Assembly: GCF_000143765.1 (NCBI RefSeq)
Contig: NZ_GL379773.1
Location: 1-64,000, forward strand
From: Sphingobacterium spiritivorum ATCC 33861
Lineage (GTDB): Bacteria; Bacteroidota; Bacteroidia; Sphingobacteriales; Sphingobacteriaceae
Length of the DNA: 64,000 bases
Direction: 5' to 3'
The translations under genes and the position numbers were made by a program. This document shows positions 53,791 through 63,260 of the stretch, in pieces. Numbering within the stretch: position 1 is the stretch's first letter; each line of letters opens with the position of its first letter. The notes under the pieces were generated by a model that was not told where the DNA came from, searched no databases, and saw only the letters and a program-made list of their open reading frames with translations.

Positions 53791-53798
53791 TACCTTTG
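53791..53798 (+). promoter_or_regulatory. Promoter -7 box of uvrA
   Basis: TACCTTTG followed by CA is a strong match. Transcription would start near 53803, so an in-frame TTG at 53803 cannot be the translation start, and the ATG at 53845 is chosen. No SOS box was recognised nearby. Confidence 0.65.
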
Positions 53799-53844
53799 CA
53801 CTTTGCTGTTTTCTGAACGGCTTAAAGCTAACTCTTGCAGGTTC

Positions 53845-56685
53845 ATGACAAAAAAAACAACTCCGGATTTAGGCGAGCAACACGAAGTAGAGGTCTTTGG
53901 GGCACGTGTTCATAATCTTAAAAATATTGATGTTACATTTCCAAGAAATGAACTTGTTGTCATCACAGGTCTAAGCGGGAGTGGAAAATCTTCCCTTGCA
54001 TTTGACACCATCTATGCCGAAGGGCAACGCCGGTATATGGAAACATTCAGTGCCTACAGCCGTCAGTTTCTGGGAGGAATGGAGCGTCCGGATGTAGATA
54101 AAATTTCGGGCTTAAGTCCTGTTATTTCTATTGAACAAAAGACAACCAGCAAAAACCCTCGTTCTACTGTAGGTACAATCACAGAAGTTTACGATTTTTT
54201 GCGCCTTCTCTATGCCCGTGCAGGTGAAGCTTTCTCTTATGTGACCGGCAAACGTATGGAGCGTATGTCCGAAGATCAGATTGTAGACCGCATCCTGGAT
54301 GAATTCAACGGAGAGGCTGTAAATATCCTGGCTCCGATTGTCAAGGGTCGTAAAGGTCACTACCGCGAACTTTTCGAGCAGATCCGCAAACAGGGATATA
54401 CTAAAGTACGTGTCGACGGAGAAATCGTAGATCTTGCTCCTAAAATGCAGGTGGACAGATATAAGATCCACGATATTGAAACTGTCATTGACAGGCTTAC
54501 TGTAAAAGCTGAAGACAGAAAAAGGTTATATACCTCTGTTATGCAGGCAATGAAAGCAGCAAAAGGAATTATCAAGATTACAAACAAAGAGAATAAAGAA
54601 CAGTTTTTCAGCCGCTATCTGATGGATGCCGAATCGGGTATCTCTTACGATGAGCCTCAACCGAATACTTTTTCGTTCAACTCCCCTTATGGTGCTTGTC
54701 CGAAATGTGACGGTCTGGGTTATGTATTCGAAATAGATAAACAGGCCGTTATTCCGGACCGTAAGCTGAGTATCCAGAAAGGTGCTATTGTACCGTTGGG
54801 CCCTGCCCGTGAATCCTGGAATTTTCAGGTGTTGAAAGCAGTAGCCAAGAAGCTTGAATTTTCGCTAACCACTCCTGTAGAAAAACTTACGGAAGAGCAG
54901 ATTGACACCTTACTGTTTGGTGCAGAAGAACCGATTCCTATTACGGTAGAATATAGCAGTTATAGTGTACGCGAACACAAAGTTACCTTCCAGGGTATCT
55001 TTGCAATGCTGGAAGAACAGATGGGACGCCAGCAGGATGACAGCACATCATTGGAAGATTTCCGCACTAAAGTAACCTGCCCGGTATGTCATGGCTCCCG
55101 GCTGAAAAAGGAGTCACTGCATTTCAAAATAGATCAAAAGAATATCAGTGAACTTGCAGCGATGGATATCACTTCTCTTATGGAGTGGTTTACTGATCTG
55201 GAATCCAGACTGGATGAACGTCAACAGGTAATTGCAACTGAGATTCTGAAAGAAATCCGGGCACGTCTTGGATTTTTGCTGGATGTGGGACTAACCTACC
55301 TTACACTGGATCGCACATCGAAAACACTTTCCGGCGGAGAAGCACAGCGGATCAGACTTGCTACACAGATCGGATCACAGTTGGTCAATGTCTTATATAT
55401 TCTGGATGAACCCAGCATAGGACTACACCAACGGGATAATGAAAGGCTTATAAAATCTTTGAAAAACCTGCGTGATATCGGCAATTCAGTATTGGTTGTT
55501 GAACACGATAAAGATATGATTCTCAACGCGGATCATGTGATCGATATGGGGCCCGCAGCAGGTCTTCATGGCGGACAAGTCGTGGCAGAAGGATCACCGG
55601 AAAAAATTCTGAAGGCGGATTCGCTCACAGCAGCTTATCTCAATGGCCGTAAGGAAGTCGCTATTCCTGAAAACCGCAGAGCGGGGAATGGTCAGTCACT
55701 GATCCTCAAAGGAGCCACAGGTAACAACCTGAAAAATGTAACGGCAGAATTCCCGTTGGGAAAACTTATCCTGGTTACCGGTGTGTCGGGCTCGGGCAAG
55801 TCAAGCTTAATCACAGGAACACTATACCCTATACTCAACAAACATTTCTTCCGCGCGAAGGCTGTCCCTCTTCCATATGAAAGCATCGAGGGACTGGAGC
55901 ATATTGACAAGATTATTGAAATCGATCAAAGTCCGATTGGTCGTACTCCCCGTTCCAACCCGTCTACCTACACGGGTGTATTTTCGGATATCAGAACATT
56001 GTTTGTACAGCTTCCGGAGGCTAAAATACGCGGGTATAAGCCCGGCAGATTCTCCTTCAATGTGAAAGGCGGAAGATGTGAGACCTGTCAGGGTGCAGGA
56101 ATGAAGATCATCGAAATGAACTTCCTTCCGGATGTACAGGTTCCTTGTGAAACATGCCACGGAAAACGCTATAACAGAGAAACTTTAGAAGTACGCTATC
56201 GCGGAAAATCTATATCGGATGTATTGGATATGAGTGTGGATGAAGGAGTTGCATTCTTTGAAAATATTCCTTCAATCTACAGAAAAATAAAAACGCTGCA
56301 GGATGTAGGCTTGGGTTACATTACTTTGGGGCAATCTTCAACTACACTTTCGGGTGGTGAGGCTCAACGTATAAAACTGGCGACTGAACTTTCTAAAAAA
56401 GATACCGGAAAAACATTTTACATCCTGGATGAGCCGACAACAGGACTTCACTTCGAAGATGTCAATGTACTGTTAGGGGTGATCAACCGTTTGGTAGATC
56501 GCGGCAATTCCGTATTGATTATTGAACACAATCTGGATGTGGTAAAAACTGCTGACTGGGTAATCGATATGGGACCTGAAGGTGGCCGCAGCGGCGGGCA
56601 GTTATTATTTGCGGGAACACCGGAGGAACTGATCAAGAATAAGAAAAGTGAAACTGCACGATTCTTAAAACTGGAAATGAAATAA
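53845..56685 (+). CDS. uvrA: Excinuclease ABC subunit A
   Basis: The 946-residue protein carries two ABC ATPase modules. The first has Walker A TGLSGSGKSS (41-50). The second starts with TGVSGSGKSSLI near 650. Both have LSGGEAQRI(R/K)LA signature motifs and DEP Walker B motifs (LDEPSIGLH, LDEPTTGLH). Zinc-finger cysteine pairs are seen (CPKCDG ... CPVCHG and CETCQG ... CETCHG). All motifs are intact. It recognises DNA damage with UvrB in nucleotide excision repair. Confidence 0.97.
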   Translation: MTKKTTPDLGEQHEVEVFGARVHNLKNIDVTFPRNELVVITGLSGSGKSSLAFDTIYAEGQRRYMETFSAYSRQFLGGMERPDVDKISGLSPVISIEQKTTSKNPRSTVGTITEVYDFLRLLYARAGEAFSYVTGKRMERMSEDQIVDRILDEFNGEAVNILAPIVKGRKGHYRELFEQIRKQGYTKVRVDGEIVDLAPKMQVDRYKIHDIETVIDRLTVKAEDRKRLYTSVMQAMKAAKGIIKITNKENKEQFFSRYLMDAESGISYDEPQPNTFSFNSPYGACPKCDGLGYVFEIDKQAVIPDRKLSIQKGAIVPLGPARESWNFQVLKAVAKKLEFSLTTPVEKLTEEQIDTLLFGAEEPIPITVEYSSYSVREHKVTFQGIFAMLEEQMGRQQDDSTSLEDFRTKVTCPVCHGSRLKKESLHFKIDQKNISELAAMDITSLMEWFTDLESRLDERQQVIATEILKEIRARLGFLLDVGLTYLTLDRTSKTLSGGEAQRIRLATQIGSQLVNVLYILDEPSIGLHQRDNERLIKSLKNLRDIGNSVLVVEHDKDMILNADHVIDMGPAAGLHGGQVVAEGSPEKILKADSLTAAYLNGRKEVAIPENRRAGNGQSLILKGATGNNLKNVTAEFPLGKLILVTGVSGSGKSSLITGTLYPILNKHFFRAKAVPLPYESIEGLEHIDKIIEIDQSPIGRTPRSNPSTYTGVFSDIRTLFVQLPEAKIRGYKPGRFSFNVKGGRCETCQGAGMKIIEMNFLPDVQVPCETCHGKRYNRETLEVRYRGKSISDVLDMSVDEGVAFFENIPSIYRKIKTLQDVGLGYITLGQSSTTLSGGEAQRIKLATELSKKDTGKTFYILDEPTTGLHFEDVNVLLGVINRLVDRGNSVLIIEHNLDVVKTADWVIDMGPEGGRSGGQLLFAGTPEELIKNKKSETARFLKLEMK

Positions 56686-56693
56686 ACAGAAAT

Positions 56694-56731
56694 TAAGGAG
56701 CGGTATTATCACCTGAAAATATTGCTCCTTA
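56694..56731 (+). terminator. Hairpin after uvrA
   Basis: TAAGGAGC (56694-56701) pairs with GCTCCTTA (56724-56731), with an inner TATT/AATA pairing. It lies 8 bp after the stop. The T tract is poor, so this is a weak terminator candidate. Confidence 0.45.
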
Positions 56732-56900
56732 TATCCTTCATTGCCTTATTCCTTTTCTGTATTACAATCTGAGAAGGCACATCATCCGGATTCACCGGCT
56801 AAAGGCTTTAATAACGAACATCTTGTAAACTGTTTAACAAAGATATATTGTCATTCTTTCTTCACTTTAATCTACACTAAAATTTCGGATCAATTTTTCG

Positions 56901-56908
56901 TAACTTCG
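56901..56908 (+). promoter_or_regulatory. Putative -7 box of mutL
   Basis: TAACTTCG followed by CA differs from TAnnTTTG by one base and ends 8 nt before the ATG. Confidence 0.35.
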
Positions 56909-56916
56909 CATAGATT

Positions 56917-58803
56917 ATGTCAGATATTATTCAATTGTTGCCAGATGCTGTTGCGAATCAAATTGCAGCCGGAGAAGTCGTGCAACGACCTGCTTCTGCG
57001 GTAAAGGAATTGATTGAAAATGCGATTGATGCCGGGGCAGACAAAATAAAACTTATCGTAAAAGATGCTGGTAAATCAATGATACAGGTCATTGATAACG
57101 GGTGTGGCATGAGTGTGACGGATGCCAGATTATGTTTTGAAAGGCATGCTACCTCTAAAATACGTAAAGCGGAGGATCTTTTCGCCATCCGCACGATGGG
57201 ATTCCGTGGTGAAGCGATGGCTTCTATCGCGGCCATCGCACACATAGAACTGAAAACCAGACGTGTAGAAGATGAACTCGGAACAGTTATTGAAATCGAA
57301 GGATCCAAAATCACAGATCAGCACCCTGAAGCCTTGTCTCCGGGAACCAGTATATCCGTAAAGAATCTTTTTTTCAACATTCCTGCAAGACGCAATTTTC
57401 TGAAGAGCAACGCTGTAGAGATGCGTCATATTATTGATGAATTCCAACGTGTGGCTCTGGCGCATCCGGAAATTTTCTTCAGTCTGCACAGTGACGGTAA
57501 TGAAGTATACCATCTTCCGGCGGAAACATTGAAGCAACGGATTGTCCACTTACTGGGCAACAATTATAACCAACGACTGGTACCTGTGGAAGAAGAGACC
57601 TCCATAATTACTATCAATGGTTTTATCGGTAAACCTGAGTTTGCCAAAAAGACCCGGGGTGAACAATTTTTCTTTGTGAACAAACGATTTATAAAGGATC
57701 CTTATCTAAATCATGCTGTTCTTAATGCATACGAAGAAATACTGGCAGCAGATAGCTACCCGCTGTATGTGCTTTTTATTGACATAGATCCGGCCAAGAT
57801 TGATATCAACGTTCATCCTACAAAGACGGAGATCAAATACGAGGATGACAAAGCAATCTATGCCATTCTGCGATCTGCCATAAAGCGATCATTGGGCCGC
57901 TATAATATTGCACCAACGCTGGACTTTGATCAGGAGACAGGCTTTTCAAACATGATCAGTCAAAAGCCTCTCGATGAAATTCAGGCGCCTACGATCAATT
58001 TTAATCCGGACTTCAATCCTTTTGAACCGGGCTATAAAGAATCAGCTTCCAAATCGAGATCAGACAATTATACATCCGGATTTGAGAAAAAAGCCGGAAT
58101 ACCGCAAAACTGGGATACCCTTTATCAGATTACTGAAAGCGAGGCAACCACCTCCACTCAGCTTCCCCTACTTCCTGCAGAACCGGAAGAAGAAGATATT
58201 GATATCAACGTACCGGAAGTCAGCGTACAACAAAGCAAACAATTCTTCCAGTTGCATAACCGGTTTATCGTATCACAGATCCACTCTGGTTTTATGATTA
58301 TCGATCAGCAGGCGGCACATGAACGTATATTATTCGAACAGTTTCAGGCTCATCTGGAACAGAATCAGGGTATCAGTCAACAAAGTCTGTTTCCGCAAAC
58401 AATAGATCTGAACAGCGCTGATCATGCTTTGATGGAAGAAATATTACCCGAAATTCAAAGCCTTGGTTTTCAATTACGTCCTTTTGGAAAAACAACGTAT
58501 ATTGTAGATGGAATTCCTGCCGATCTGGGGAGTAATGTCAATGAAGTGGCAATTATTGAACGGCTTTTGGAAGACTTTAAACATAACAAATCCGAATTGA
58601 AATTAAACAAACGGGAAAATCTGGCTCGTAGTCTTGCTAAAAGTGCAGCGATCAAACCCGGGACTCTTCTGGACAATCAAGCAATGGCAGAACTGATTGA
58701 CAGACTGTTTGCCTGCGAATCACCGAATATTTCGCTGTATGGCAAACCTATAATTATTACATTTACAATGTCTGAACTTCTGGAAAAGTTTGGCAAAAAT
58801 TAA
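56917..58803 (+). CDS. mutL: DNA mismatch repair protein MutL
   Basis: The 628-residue protein has an N-terminal GHKL ATPase with catalytic Glu34 in ELIENAIDAG, DNGCGM (60-65) and GFRGEA (95-100), and then the transducer domain. A Ser/Glu-rich linker runs from about 340 to 425, and the C-terminal dimerisation domain follows. The metal-site motif of endonuclease-type MutL reads DQQAAHERILFE (463-474) instead of DQHA-x2-E-x4-E. The later ACH-x-AVK and CPHGRP motifs are AKSAAIK and SLYGKP here. The nicking activity may therefore be reduced or absent; this is inference from missing ligands. The rhomboid gene follows 20 bp downstream. Confidence 0.95.
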   Translation: MSDIIQLLPDAVANQIAAGEVVQRPASAVKELIENAIDAGADKIKLIVKDAGKSMIQVIDNGCGMSVTDARLCFERHATSKIRKAEDLFAIRTMGFRGEAMASIAAIAHIELKTRRVEDELGTVIEIEGSKITDQHPEALSPGTSISVKNLFFNIPARRNFLKSNAVEMRHIIDEFQRVALAHPEIFFSLHSDGNEVYHLPAETLKQRIVHLLGNNYNQRLVPVEEETSIITINGFIGKPEFAKKTRGEQFFFVNKRFIKDPYLNHAVLNAYEEILAADSYPLYVLFIDIDPAKIDINVHPTKTEIKYEDDKAIYAILRSAIKRSLGRYNIAPTLDFDQETGFSNMISQKPLDEIQAPTINFNPDFNPFEPGYKESASKSRSDNYTSGFEKKAGIPQNWDTLYQITESEATTSTQLPLLPAEPEEEDIDINVPEVSVQQSKQFFQLHNRFIVSQIHSGFMIIDQQAAHERILFEQFQAHLEQNQGISQQSLFPQTIDLNSADHALMEEILPEIQSLGFQLRPFGKTTYIVDGIPADLGSNVNEVAIIERLLEDFKHNKSELKLNKRENLARSLAKSAAIKPGTLLDNQAMAELIDRLFACESPNISLYGKPIIITFTMSELLEKFGKN

Positions 58804-58823
58804 TTAGTAAACGAGAATTACAT

Positions 58824-59501
58824 ATGTTTCCAAATTTATCACCGGTAGTAAAGAATCTATTGATCATCAATATTATCTTCTTTATTGGATCAAGCCTGGT
58901 CTCACAATCTTATGAGTATTTAGCCGCTTTCTATCCGGACTCGCCATATTTTAAAGTATGGCAGATCATCACGTATATGTTTATGCATGGCGGGTTTACA
59001 CATATTTTCTTTAATATGTTTTCCTTGCTGATGTTTGGTCCTATGATCGAACAGGTCTTGGGATCAAAACGTTTTCTTAATTTTTACCTCTTCACCGGTT
59101 TAGGTGCTTTGGTATTACAATACGGTATACAGGCGATCGAGCTTTACCAGTTAGTAGGCACTAGTTTTCCGGTAAGACAAGGTATAGACATGAATGCATT
59201 GTCTTTTGAACAAATTGCCTTTATAAAAGAAATCAACTACACTCCTTTAGTGGGTGCCTCCGGAGCTATATATGGGATTCTGCTTGCTTTTGCCTATTTA
59301 TTTCCAAACATTCCGCTACAATTGATATTTATCCCTATACCGATCAAAGCAAAGTACTTTATCGGCGGATTAATCGTTATAGAAATTTACCTGAGTCTCT
59401 CACGGCCGGGAGATTCTGTCGCACATCTGGCACACGTAGGCGGTGCGCTGTTTGCATTTATATTGTTGAAAATGTGGGGTATTAGAAAAGGTATATATTA
59501 G
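58824..59501 (+). CDS. Rhomboid-family intramembrane serine protease
   Basis: The 225-residue membrane protein has about six transmembrane segments. The catalytic pair is Ser146 in GASGAIYG and His204 in HLAHVGGALF. His60 and Asn64 in HIFFNMFS form the oxyanion region. All essential residues are present. It cleaves membrane proteins within the bilayer. The following gene, 14 bp later, encodes a related protein without these residues. It sits in a tight run with mutL and an EEP-family gene. Confidence 0.92.
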   Translation: MFPNLSPVVKNLLIINIIFFIGSSLVSQSYEYLAAFYPDSPYFKVWQIITYMFMHGGFTHIFFNMFSLLMFGPMIEQVLGSKRFLNFYLFTGLGALVLQYGIQAIELYQLVGTSFPVRQGIDMNALSFEQIAFIKEINYTPLVGASGAIYGILLAFAYLFPNIPLQLIFIPIPIKAKYFIGGLIVIEIYLSLSRPGDSVAHLAHVGGALFAFILLKMWGIRKGIY

Positions 59502-59515
59502 TTAAATTTGTGAAA

Positions 59516-60391
59516 ATGGCACAAAAAGAGTTTAAATCCTTTTGGAGAGAAACTTTTAAATCAGGATCTCCGGTTCCCATTGTTATTGTGGGACAAGTAG
59601 CTCTTTTTGTGATTATTCACCTTTTTGATCTGCTTGCAGAATTAAAAGTAATCCATTATCCGCTCTACGATAAGACCCTGCAATATCTTAGCCTGCCGGT
59701 CAGTTTTGAACATTTTCTGAAACAACCCTGGTCTGTTTTCTCTTATTCATTGGTGTATACAGGTTTGTTTCGCATTCTGTTTGACAGCTTGTGGTTATAC
59801 TGGATGGGCAATCTGTTTCTGAATTTTCTCAACAGGAGACAGCTTTGGTATATCTATCTTTCGTCTTTATGTTTAGGAGGTGTATTCTACTTAGCTCTGG
59901 GTCAGATTCCTTATCTGGCAAATAGTCCGCAGACCTTGCTCAATACAGCATCCCTTCCTATCGCAGGAGTCATTACAGCAACGGCATCTCTGGTACCTTA
60001 CACAGAAATGCGCCTTTTATTTCTGGGAAACATCAAGTTAAAAACAGTTGCTTATGTATACCTCGGGCTGGAAGTTATATTTTATGCATTAATTAATAAA
60101 ACTGCTGCAGCAGCATATTTGTGTATTATACTATGGAGCTTTATGTTTATCCGTTCACTACAAAACGGAAAAGACTGGAGCAAGGTGTTCGCTGCAAAAA
60201 GAAAACGGATCAGCAGACTACAGGTGGTGCATCAGAAGGTCGAATACGCTAAATATTCTCATTCCACGATCAATGACCTCCCCAATCAGGAAGAAATTGA
60301 TCAGATCTTAGATAAAATTTCTTTGTCTGGCTATGAAAGTTTAACTTCACGGGAAAAGGAAGTATTATTCAAAGCGAGTAAGCAAGATTAG
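59516..60391 (+). CDS. Rhomboid-like pseudoprotease with soluble C-terminal tail
   Basis: I use the ATG at 59516; a GTG at 59510 would add two residues. The 291-residue protein has about six hydrophobic segments laid out as in the preceding rhomboid (tryptophan-rich loop, YWMGNLFLNF in the second half of TM2). The Ser position has PIAGVITA in place of GASGA, the HxxxN motif is lost (RILFDSLW), and the last helix has no His (AAAYLCIILW). It is thus probably inactive as a protease. The C-terminal 90 residues are basic, then acidic, and end in EEIDQILDKISLSGYESLTSREKEVLFKAS, a tail common to rhomboid-like proteins in Bacteroidota. It may bind the active neighbour or its substrates. Confidence 0.8.
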   Translation: MAQKEFKSFWRETFKSGSPVPIVIVGQVALFVIIHLFDLLAELKVIHYPLYDKTLQYLSLPVSFEHFLKQPWSVFSYSLVYTGLFRILFDSLWLYWMGNLFLNFLNRRQLWYIYLSSLCLGGVFYLALGQIPYLANSPQTLLNTASLPIAGVITATASLVPYTEMRLLFLGNIKLKTVAYVYLGLEVIFYALINKTAAAAYLCIILWSFMFIRSLQNGKDWSKVFAAKRKRISRLQVVHQKVEYAKYSHSTINDLPNQEEIDQILDKISLSGYESLTSREKEVLFKASKQD

Positions 60392-60396
60392 AGGGA

Positions 60397-61512
60397 ATGG
60401 CAAAAGTGCACCTGTTAAAAAAAAAGCTGGGTTTTCTGAGCAAGACTGTTTTCATAGCCAATTTGCTGGCTGTGGTCGCTTTGCTTCTGAGCTATTCCGC
60501 CTCTTTTATTAATCCTAAGACCTTTTGGCCACTGGCATTTTTCGGATTGGGCTATCTTCCTATTTTACTGATCAACATCGGCTTTGTAGGCTACTGGCTT
60601 ATGCGAAAGCCAAAGCATGCTCTGATCTCATTTATAACGATCCTGATCGGCTGGAATCTTCTTACCAAACACTGGAATTTTAGCGGTGACCATACACAGG
60701 AGATCACAGCTGCAGATAGCAGCATCCGTGTACTGAGTTTCAATGTACATCTCTTCAAAACAGCAAAAAAAGGAGAAGAAAAAGACTTCAAACGGGAGGT
60801 ATTGGGAATTATTGACAGTATCAAACCGGACGTCATCTGTTTTCAGGAATACTACAGCAAGATTAAAGGCAAGCATGTGTATGCAAAGGAACTGCGCGAA
60901 AATTTTGGTTATAAATACTGGTATTTCGAACCTGCATCTGTCAATGATTACGAGGCCTACGGACAAGCTATTTTTTCTAAATATCCTGTTATCCATTCGG
61001 GAACTATTGTCAAGAATGAGTATGGGATAAATCGTATTATCTATGCAGATATAGAGAAAGGCAAAAAAAGCATGCGGATTTATAATGTTCATCTTCGCTC
61101 CTTTGCCTTACAAAACGAGGACAAGGATTTCATTCAGAACCCTTCCGGAGAAAGCAACAAAACTGCTACCCGACGGGTTGGCCGCAAATTAAAACAGGCT
61201 TTTGCTTCACGAAGTGAACAGGCGGAAGCTTTAAAAGAACATATAGAAACGGCTAAGATTCCCTATATGGTAATGGGTGATTTCAATGATACCCCGATGT
61301 CCTATAGTGTGAATCTGATTGGTAAAGGCATGCAGAATGCGTTTCAGAAAAAAGGTTCGGGCTGGGGAGTTACTCACTATGAAATGCTTCCTATATTTCA
61401 GATTGATTATATCTTTACAAGCAAGGATTTCAACATTCTGAATTATCAGATTGTCAAAAGAAAACTTTCAGATCATTACCCGATATGGGCCGATGTGCAG
61501 CTGAAGAATTAA
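60397..61512 (+). CDS. Membrane-anchored endonuclease/exonuclease/phosphatase-family protein
   Basis: The 371-residue protein has three hydrophobic helices at the N-terminus (about 17-100) and then an EEP catalytic domain (about 112-371). Motifs are LSFNVHLF with Asn, FQEYYSK with the metal-binding Glu, GDFNDTPMS with Asp-x-Asn, and SDHYPIWADV with the catalytic His. The domain faces out of the cytoplasm or into it depending on topology, which I cannot decide. Substrates in this family range from DNA to phospholipids and inositol phosphates. It begins 5 bp after the pseudorhomboid gene, so it is in the same operon, and its stop overlaps the stop of the convergent protease gene. Confidence 0.88.
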   Translation: MAKVHLLKKKLGFLSKTVFIANLLAVVALLLSYSASFINPKTFWPLAFFGLGYLPILLINIGFVGYWLMRKPKHALISFITILIGWNLLTKHWNFSGDHTQEITAADSSIRVLSFNVHLFKTAKKGEEKDFKREVLGIIDSIKPDVICFQEYYSKIKGKHVYAKELRENFGYKYWYFEPASVNDYEAYGQAIFSKYPVIHSGTIVKNEYGINRIIYADIEKGKKSMRIYNVHLRSFALQNEDKDFIQNPSGESNKTATRRVGRKLKQAFASRSEQAEALKEHIETAKIPYMVMGDFNDTPMSYSVNLIGKGMQNAFQKKGSGWGVTHYEMLPIFQIDYIFTSKDFNILNYQIVKRKLSDHYPIWADVQLKN

Positions 61513-63101
61513 TTTAATATCGGAGCCAATACATTGACCGCTCTTTCTACAAATACATCGTGCCTGTTGCGCACTTTGAAATACGCATCCCTTCCAAAAT
61601 AAAATCGTCCAACCAGAGATTCAATATCAGTCTGTATCAATTGGTGCAAGTCATTTTCCTGTTTTTTGCTCAAAACAATTCCTTTATTTTTCAGAAAAGT
61701 CATAAAGTCTGCATACTCTTTATCTGGCAGGTGATAGCCCTGAATAAAGTTTTCAATAGAATATGCCGGAGACTTCTTGGTGAAACGCTCATACACAAAC
61801 TGCTCAGTAAGACTGGATGAATTGATTTCCTGATATTTGAGACTCAATGCATTTGAATCAATTGGAACAACCACATCCGGATAGATTCCTCCGCCATTAT
61901 AAACCTGATTCCCGCCTTTGGTGACAAAAGCCTGCTCATGCACGTAAGTACTGTCCATAAGCCACAAAGGCTCTGCACTAGTAGGACTTACGAATGCATT
62001 AAGTGTATATTTTTTTTGAATATCTCTGCCTAAAGGAGTAAAGTAACGGGCTACACTCAGATTGATTGTAGATCCGTCCGGTAATTCAAAGCGCTCCTGT
62101 ACCAATCCCTTACCATATGAACGTCTTCCGACGATGGTACCCCGGTCCAGATCTTGTATCGCTCCGGCGAAGATCTCACTTGCTGAAGCTGAATTCTCAT
62201 TGATCAGCACAGCAACTTTGCCGTCAGGAAATACCCCGTCAGCCGAAGAGAAGTAATCTTTTCTAAGCTCATTATATCCTTTGGTATACACAATAAGCTT
62301 TTTGTCTTTAAAAAACTCACTTGCCAGCTGTATAGCGGCATGCAGATAACCGCCTCCATTTTCACGAAGATCGACTATAATACTTCTGGCACCGCGTTTT
62401 TCCAGTTCTTTGAGTGCTTTTTTAAACTCCTCGGCAGTCTTCAATCCGAATCTCCGGATTTTGATATAGGCAACTGTAGGCTGGATCAGATAAGCTGCAT
62501 CCAGAGAACTCACATTGACCTGATCGCGGATTACCTTTATGGGCTTACCCAACATATATCCTTCCCGTTTTACCAGCACCTGAAGAGCACTGCCTCTTTT
62601 ACCGCGGATCATTTTGTCTACTTCACTCAGTGGCATACCGACACCTGCGATCGTCTTTGTGTCAATCTGCAGAAGCTGATCTCCGACTCTGAAACCGGCC
62701 TTATCCGCAGGACCGTTCGGAATAATACTTACGACGAGAAGTGTATCATTCAAATTAAAATATTCAAGTCCTATTCCTTCAAATGTACCCTCTAATGTTT
62801 CATTCAGATTTTGGGCTTCGGCAGCCTGCAAATATGCAGAATAAGGATCCAGACGTGACAAAATATGCGAAATGGCATCATCCTGTATCGCGTCCATATT
62901 GATGCTGTCTACGTAGCTGCTCGATATCAGATCCATCATCCCCTGAATTTTATACGAGTTATCCACCCCCAGCGGATCCAAAACTCCACCGGCAGCAGTT
63001 CGCTGTTCATTTGAATAATATTGACCTAAAATGAGACCCAGCATCAGCACACCACCATAAGTCGCCGCCACAAAAATATTCCGCCTTGTATTTTTTTGCA
63101 T
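61509..63101 (-). CDS. S41-family C-terminal processing peptidase
   Basis: The start is the ATG at 63101; an upstream GTG at 63119 lies inside a -7 box and cannot be used. The 530-residue protein has an N-terminal membrane anchor (about 8-26) and a helical part. A PDZ domain (about 100-190) and an S41 protease domain (about 205-370) follow. The catalytic Ser306 lies in NENSASASE and Lys331 in SYGKGLVQ, 25 residues apart as in CtpB. A C-terminal domain ends the protein. It processes C-termini of extracytoplasmic proteins. The gene is convergent with the EEP gene and their stop codons overlap by 4 bp. Confidence 0.93.
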   Translation of the reverse strand: MQKNTRRNIFVAATYGGVLMLGLILGQYYSNEQRTAAGGVLDPLGVDNSYKIQGMMDLISSSYVDSINMDAIQDDAISHILSRLDPYSAYLQAAEAQNLNETLEGTFEGIGLEYFNLNDTLLVVSIIPNGPADKAGFRVGDQLLQIDTKTIAGVGMPLSEVDKMIRGKRGSALQVLVKREGYMLGKPIKVIRDQVNVSSLDAAYLIQPTVAYIKIRRFGLKTAEEFKKALKELEKRGARSIIVDLRENGGGYLHAAIQLASEFFKDKKLIVYTKGYNELRKDYFSSADGVFPDGKVAVLINENSASASEIFAGAIQDLDRGTIVGRRSYGKGLVQERFELPDGSTINLSVARYFTPLGRDIQKKYTLNAFVSPTSAEPLWLMDSTYVHEQAFVTKGGNQVYNGGGIYPDVVVPIDSNALSLKYQEINSSSLTEQFVYERFTKKSPAYSIENFIQGYHLPDKEYADFMTFLKNKGIVLSKKQENDLHQLIQTDIESLVGRFYFGRDAYFKVRNRHDVFVERAVNVLAPILN

Positions 63102-63118
63102 GTCTAGATTTTCCGACA

Positions 63119-63126
63119 CAAAATTA
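63119..63126 (-). promoter_or_regulatory. Promoter -7 box of the S41 protease gene
   Basis: The minus strand reads TAATTTTG followed by TG, a full TAnnTTTG match 17 nt before the ATG at 63101. It includes the first base of the alternative GTG, which argues against that start. Confidence 0.55.
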
Positions 63127-63260
63127 ACGAGTTTTTTAAACTTTTGAGTTAATATGTAAGAGATATTATAGTAACAAATCTATCTTTATTTAGTTTTTAA
63201 TCAGGATTTTTTACCAATTTTGACACCAAAACGATAATCGAATTCAATTAACAGAATATC

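Noticed and set aside
56741..57004. Short frame ahead of mutL
   Set aside because: It runs into the mutL start in another frame and its product has no family features; mutL has a promoter-like element and a full-length family match.
63101..63119. GTG start for the S41 protease at 63119
   Set aside because: The GTG overlaps the -7 promoter box (63119-63126), so it would not be in the transcript; the ATG at 63101 is used.
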